This document shows, one piece after another, positions 7,899 through 10,780 of a stretch of 10,780 nucleotides of DNA. The position numbers were made by a program, and so were the translations under genes. The notes beneath the pieces are model-generated. The model saw nothing but the letters and a program-made list of their open reading frames with translations. It was not told the DNA's origin and made no database searches. Numbering within the stretch: the stretch's first letter is position 1; each line of letters opens with the position of its first letter. This stretch comes from Mucilaginibacter sp. Its GTDB lineage: Bacteria; Bacteroidota; Bacteroidia; Sphingobacteriales; Sphingobacteriaceae. The DNA lies in contig JAICXZ010000044.1 in the NCBI GenBank assembly GCA_025934475.1, positions 1 to 10,780 on the forward strand, written 5' to 3'.

Positions 7899-8513
7899 AT
7901 GAAATTTATTGGTCTTCTTTTACTCCTTTGTTGCAGCGCGGTACTGGTGAGAGCACAGGAGAAACTGCCAGAACCTTTACCAACGGGCAAAAATGATACC
8001 ATACGTTGTTATGTGACAAACGTGGATGGTCAGCTGATGCCTATGGTTATTGGCCCGGAGGTGAAGATCCTGGATGTGAGAATATTTAAGACCCAGGCCG
8101 ATCGGGATGCCTATCGCAGGTTAAAATACAATATCTACAAAGTAATGCCTTATGCTAAGTATGCTGCCGAAAGGTATCAGCAACTGCAGCGGTCGCTGGC
8201 AACTACATCAGACAAGAAAAGGCAGAAACGCATGGTTGACACCTGCGAAAACCAGATAAAGGATTTATTTAAAAAGGAAGTAGAAAACCTGACAATTAGT
8301 CAGGGTGAAATATTGATTAAACTTATAGACCGGCAGACCGGCAATACCAGCTACGAAATGGTGAAGGAACTAAAAGGCGGTCTCAAAGCGTTTATGTTCC
8401 AGTCGTTGGCCAGGGTTTTTGGTCACAACCTAAAAGAAGCCTACGATCCGAATGAGGAGCGTGACATGGAGGCGATATTGCAAGAGGCGGGATTCTACTC
8501 ATACCAGAATTAG
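7899..8513 (+). CDS. DUF4294 family exported protein
   Basis: A 204-residue protein with a clear Sec signal peptide: Lys2, a run of leucines at 6-10, and a likely signal peptidase I site after VRA at 17-19 (mature start QEKLPEP). The early cysteines (11-12) do not form a lipobox. The rest matches the pattern I associate with DUF4294, found mainly in Bacteroidota: RLKYNIYKVMPYAKYAAERY at 74-93, LTISQGEILIKLIDRQTG at 131-148, then YEMVKELKGG, and a C-terminal FGHNLKEAYDP with a following acidic stretch. The mature protein is probably periplasmic and helical. No reaction is known. It is first of three forward genes; gpx starts 3 nt after its TAG, so the two are almost certainly co-transcribed. 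Confidence 0.85.
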   Translation: MKFIGLLLLLCCSAVLVRAQEKLPEPLPTGKNDTIRCYVTNVDGQLMPMVIGPEVKILDVRIFKTQADRDAYRRLKYNIYKVMPYAKYAAERYQQLQRSLATTSDKKRQKRMVDTCENQIKDLFKKEVENLTISQGEILIKLIDRQTGNTSYEMVKELKGGLKAFMFQSLARVFGHNLKEAYDPNEERDMEAILQEAGFYSYQN

Positions 8514-8516
8514 TAA

Positions 8517-9014
8517 ATGGACGATACCAGTATTTACCAGTTTGATGTACCAACATTAGACGGTGAACATGTAAGCCTATCCGATTATAAGGATAAGGTA
8601 CTCCTGATAGTTAATACCGCTTCGGAGTGCGGTTTTACACCACAGTTAAAAGATCTGGCGGTGTTAAAAGATGAATTTAAAGGGCAGGATTTTGAAATTC
8701 TGGCTTTTCCATCGAATGATTTTGGCGGACAAGAACCGCGCGACGGAGCCGAACTCGTTGCGTTTTGTGAGAACGTAGGCACTAACTACCCGGTATTTGA
8801 CAAGATAAGGGTCCGCGGGCCGTATGCTCATCCGCTTTATAAGTTTTTTGCCGACCGCAAGAAAAACGGCAAACTGAAATCAGTTCCCAAGTGGAACTTC
8901 CACAAGTTTTTGGTTGACAAGGCAGGGGTGGTTACTGATTTCTTTTATCCATTTACCAAACCAACGTCGGGCAAGGTCAAAAAGAAAATAGCCAGGCTGC
9001 TCGGCAAAAAATAA
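8517..9014 (+). CDS. Glutathione peroxidase family protein, thioredoxin-type cysteines
   Basis: A 165-residue peroxidase of the glutathione peroxidase family, which reduces hydrogen peroxide or lipid hydroperoxides. The core motif NTASECGFTPQL holds the peroxidatic Cys38. Catalytic partners are visible as Gln72 in FGGQEP and Trp126/Asn127 in KWNFHKFLVD. The usual FPCNQF motif reads FPSNDF, so that cysteine is a serine (Ser66). Cys84, in AFCENVGTNYPVFDKI, stands where the resolving cysteine of thioredoxin-dependent members lies. This suggests a two-cysteine mechanism with thioredoxin rather than glutathione as reductant. There is no signal peptide, so it is cytosolic. The start follows the DUF4294 stop by 3 nt and bshB1 follows 19 nt later. 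The neighbouring bacillithiol gene allows, but does not show, a link to low-molecular-weight thiols. Confidence 0.93.
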   Translation: MDDTSIYQFDVPTLDGEHVSLSDYKDKVLLIVNTASECGFTPQLKDLAVLKDEFKGQDFEILAFPSNDFGGQEPRDGAELVAFCENVGTNYPVFDKIRVRGPYAHPLYKFFADRKKNGKLKSVPKWNFHKFLVDKAGVVTDFFYPFTKPTSGKVKKKIARLLGKK

Positions 9015-9033
9015 TCTCATTCTTATTCAAATC

Positions 9034-9759
9034 ATGCTTAAGCTCGATATACTTGTTTTACCGGCCCATCCGGATGATGCCGAACTGGGTTGTTCAGGAA
9101 CCATTTTGAAAGAAGCCTCAAAAGGCAGAAAGGTTGGCATTGTTGATTTAACCCGCGGCGAATTAGGTACCAGGGGAACACCCGAAATCCGCGAACGGGA
9201 AGCTGAGGCAGCCGGTAAGGTGCTCGGTTTGGCGGCCCGTGAAAATCTTGGTATTCCCGATGGGTTTTTTCAGAATACAAAGGAATATCAACTAAAGGTG
9301 ATATGGGCCATACGCAAATATCGCCCCGAGATTGTGATTACGAACGCCTATCATGATAGACACCCTGATCATGGCCGTGCAAGCGATTTAGTAGAGGATT
9401 CCGCATTTCTTGCCGGGTTACGCAAAATAGAGACATTCGACGAGAATGGCCAACTGCAGGAAGCCTGGCGACCAAAGCTGGTGCTGCACTTTATACAGGA
9501 TAATTACATTCAACCAGATATTGTGGTGGATGTGACCGAATATTGGGATAAGAAAGTTGATAGCATAAACGCTTTCGGTTCGCAGTTCTATAACCCCGAA
9601 TGGAAGGGCGAACCGCAGACCTATATCTCTTCACCTGAATTTATAGCTGTTATTGAGAGCCGGGCGAGGGAATTTGGGAAAAGTATCGGTGTAAAGTTTG
9701 CAGAAGGCTTTACTTCGAGGAAAATGCTGGGTGTAGATAGCTTATTCGATTTAAAATAA
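9034..9759 (+). CDS. bshB1: Bacillithiol biosynthesis deacetylase BshB1
   Basis: Zinc-dependent LmbE/PIG-L-type deacetylase that removes the acetyl group from N-acetylglucosaminyl-malate, the second step of bacillithiol synthesis. In 241 residues it shows AHPDDAELG at 11-19 (zinc ligands His12 and Asp15, catalytic base Asp14), RGELGTRGT at 41-49, and HDRHPDHGRAS at 107-117, where His113 supplies the third zinc ligand. These positions fit the characterised Bacillus enzymes. The middle block DNYIQPDIVVDVTEYWDKK and the C-terminal SPEFIAVIESRAREFGKSIG with KFAEGF are typical of BshB1 rather than general LmbE proteins. The ATG at 9034 gives the natural N-terminus. It follows gpx by 19 nt and is the last gene of the forward cluster before the shared hairpin. 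The partner genes bshA and bshC are not in this window. Confidence 0.93.
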   Translation: MLKLDILVLPAHPDDAELGCSGTILKEASKGRKVGIVDLTRGELGTRGTPEIREREAEAAGKVLGLAARENLGIPDGFFQNTKEYQLKVIWAIRKYRPEIVITNAYHDRHPDHGRASDLVEDSAFLAGLRKIETFDENGQLQEAWRPKLVLHFIQDNYIQPDIVVDVTEYWDKKVDSINAFGSQFYNPEWKGEPQTYISSPEFIAVIESRAREFGKSIGVKFAEGFTSRKMLGVDSLFDLK

Positions 9760-9761
9760 AA

Positions 9762-9783
9762 AAAGCCCGAGGGGGCGGGCTTT
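9762..9783 (-). terminator. Intrinsic terminator shared by convergent genes
   Basis: A perfect 8-bp stem (AAAGCCCG at 9762-9769, CGGGCTTT at 9776-9783) around a 6-nt loop. On the minus strand it begins 2 nt after the stop of the gene at 9786-10217 and runs into seven T, then ATTTTAA, so it is strongest in that direction. On the plus strand it follows bshB1 but has only TTT after the stem, so it is weaker there. Confidence 0.88.
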
Positions 9784-9785
9784 GC

Positions 9786-10217
9786 TCATGCTTTTACGTA
9801 TTCGAAGCGATTATTGTCATGACTTCGTTCGCGTCTCAGCTTGTTCTCCTTTGCGAGTTTTAGCAGAATGCCTGATAGCTCTGATGTTTTAAAATCTGAG
9901 TCGTAATGCTCCTTGCAATAATCGGCAATAGCCGAAATAGAGTGCCGGGAGTTAAAATAATCGGTGTTGAGTAACTGATTCAAAACCTTGGTGGCTCCTG
10001 GTTTCTTCCTGCCAAACGACTGGTCGTCATCCGGTCTGAGCTTACGTCCTTTTTTAATGAACAATTCGGCGCCTTCAGCTTCGTTCTTCTCAGTCTCGGC
10101 CATTGCGTCTAAAAGGCGATCAATTACTCTTACCTGTACAGCTTCCGATTTGAAAGCGTTAACAACTTCGGATATTTCCATCAGTTGTTTTTTCAGTTTT
10201 TCGATGTGCTTGCTCAT
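9786..10217 (-). CDS. Hypothetical protein: helical N-terminus, basic linker, possible winged helix
   Basis: I do not recognise a named family. The 143-residue form (ATG at 10217, MSKHIEKLKKQLMEISE) has a helical, coiled-coil-like N-terminus to about residue 50, then a strongly basic linker (KKGRKLRPDDDQSFGRKKPG, about 55-74). The C-terminal domain (about 75-143) has a helix-helix-helix-strand pattern ending in LSGILLKLAKENKLRRER and NRFEYVKA, which reads like a winged-helix DNA-binding fold. A nucleic-acid-binding role is therefore plausible but unproven. A longer frame starts at a TTG at 10262, but that codon lies inside a TAACTTTG promoter box, so it cannot be on the transcript if the box is used. 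The gene is a single unit with its own promoter candidate and terminator, between the convergent bshB1 and the upstream lat. Confidence 0.75.
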   Translation of the reverse strand: MSKHIEKLKKQLMEISEVVNAFKSEAVQVRVIDRLLDAMAETEKNEAEGAELFIKKGRKLRPDDDQSFGRKKPGATKVLNQLLNTDYFNSRHSISAIADYCKEHYDSDFKTSELSGILLKLAKENKLRRERSHDNNRFEYVKA

Positions 10218-10259
10218 GGTAAATGTGTATTCTATAGCGTTAGGGTTCAGTATGAAATA

Positions 10260-10267
10260 CAAAGTTA
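10260..10267 (-). promoter_or_regulatory. Candidate -7 box (TAACTTTG) for the gene at 9786-10217
   Basis: A minus-strand TAACTTTG, exact to TAnnTTTG and identical to the fur box, lies 42 nt before the ATG at 10217. A leader of about 35 nt would result. No TTTG is seen at the -33 position. Its placement decides the start codon of the gene, since the alternative TTG overlaps it. Confidence 0.55.
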
Positions 10268-10329
10268 ACCGGCGTAATAATCGGGGATATTGCCTATTCT
10301 GGTTAAAAAATAGTATATATTAATACTTA

Positions 10330-10337
10330 CAAAGTTA
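10330..10337 (-). promoter_or_regulatory. Second TAACTTTG box upstream, part of an 11-bp direct repeat
   Basis: The plus-strand 11-mer TACAAAGTTAA occurs at 10258-10268 and again at 10328-10338, exactly 70 bp apart. The second copy could be a distal promoter for the same gene or a protein-binding site. No -33 element is visible. Confidence 0.35.
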
Positions 10338-10374
10338 ATACGCTTAATTCCATTTTATAGTATGTATAAATATA

Positions 10375-10410
10375 AAAAAGCGCCTATTGTTTTACACAAT
10401 GGCGCCTTTT
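10375..10410 (-). terminator. Intrinsic terminator downstream of lat
   Basis: A long hairpin: AAAA/TTTT, one A-C mismatch, GCGCC/GGCGC, a bulged T at 10385, then ATTGT/ACAAT, around a 5-nt loop at 10391-10395. Read on the minus strand it ends in a T run (TTTTTTATATTTA), starting 23 nt after the lat stop at 10433. Confidence 0.85.
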
Positions 10411-10432
10411 ATAAAAAAATATTTCAGTTGTA

Positions 10433-10780
10433 TTATAATATACCCAATATCTCCTCCATCACGGTCAAACCTTTGTCGATATGCTGCTTATCCATAATAA
10501 GCGCCGGCCTGAAACGGATGGTCTGATTGCCGCATCCCAGGAACATAACGTTACGTTCCATGGCCGCTGTAATGAACTTGTCGCGCTTAGCTTTATCATG
10601 AAAATCGAACGCAGTCAATAAACCGCGTCCACGGACGTTAGTGATAATAGATTTATGCGCAGCAATTTTTAATAATTGGTTTTGCAGGTATTCACCTACT
10701 TCGGCGGCGTTGTCGCAAAGTTTATCTTCTTCAATAATCTCCATGATCTTAGACGAACGGACCATGTCAACCAAACTGCC
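10433..10780 (-). CDS. lat: L-lysine 6-transaminase, C-terminal part (cut by window edge)
   Basis: C-terminal 115 residues of a class III PLP-dependent aminotransferase. The frame stays open to base 10780, so the gene continues beyond the window; the TTG near 10774 is an internal leucine codon. The fragment begins GSLVDMVRSSKIMEIIEED, has NVRGRGLLTAFDF in the middle and ends GCGNQTIRFRPALIMD with a final helix. These match the C-terminal pattern of L-lysine epsilon-aminotransferase (Lat), which moves the 6-amino group of lysine to 2-oxoglutarate, giving a semialdehyde that cyclises to piperideine-6-carboxylate in lysine breakdown. The PLP lysine lies outside the window, so another class III enzyme such as an ornithine or acetylornithine transaminase is not fully excluded. 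A strong terminator follows. Confidence 0.75.
   Translation of the reverse strand, partial: GSLVDMVRSSKIMEIIEEDKLCDNAAEVGEYLQNQLLKIAAHKSIITNVRGRGLLTAFDFHDKAKRDKFITAAMERNVMFLGCGNQTIRFRPALIMDKQHIDKGLTVMEEILGIL

Noticed and set aside
10218..10262. N-terminal extension of the 9786 gene from a TTG at 10262
   Set aside because: The codon is inside the TAACTTTG promoter box, so it would be upstream of the transcript.

Overview
The window looks like chromosomal DNA of a Bacteroidota bacterium, most likely Sphingobacteriaceae (Pedobacter/Mucilaginibacter type). The clues are moderate GC, almost no Shine-Dalgarno sequences, TAnnTTTG-type -7 promoter boxes, a DUF4294 protein, a BshB1-type bacillithiol deacetylase and a DUF6922-like small protein. 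Family calls rest on motifs read by eye; no database was searched.

Layout. At the left, plsY (phospholipid acyltransferase) and a DUF2071/YqjF-like gene run forward. The spacer between them is almost entirely a tandem heptamer repeat that ends at the second ATG. The DUF2071 gene converges on, and overlaps by 32 bp, a reverse pabB (aminodeoxychorismate synthase component I). Next comes a long reverse block. In transcription order it is relA/spoT, an intergenic inverted hexamer-repeat structure, a Fur-family regulator, a DUF6922-like small gene, an AbiEii-like nucleotidyltransferase, and purA, which ends in an intrinsic terminator. From fur to purA there are no gaps: fur and the small gene share an ATGA, the small gene overlaps the nucleotidyltransferase by 46 bp, and that gene's TAA abuts the purA ATG.

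Divergent from relA is a forward cluster: DUF4294 (exported), a glutathione peroxidase with thioredoxin-type cysteines, and bshB1. A terminator hairpin at 9762-9783 is shared with the convergent gene at 9786-10217, which encodes a small protein with a basic linker and a possible winged helix. The right edge holds the 3' part of an L-lysine 6-transaminase gene (lat) with its own terminator.

How the parts fit. relA sets (p)ppGpp levels, and PurA is a known (p)ppGpp-inhibited enzyme in other bacteria, so stringent-response and adenylate synthesis genes sit around a candidate toxin-antitoxin pair. That pair is AT-rich (about 33-38% GC by hand count, against about 54% in part of purA) and fits without a seam between fur and purA. 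This embedded pair is the most interesting item. Next are the two kinds of intergenic short-repeat array (heptamer AAGTCNN, and inverted hexamers between relA and fur). The rest is ordinary housekeeping content.
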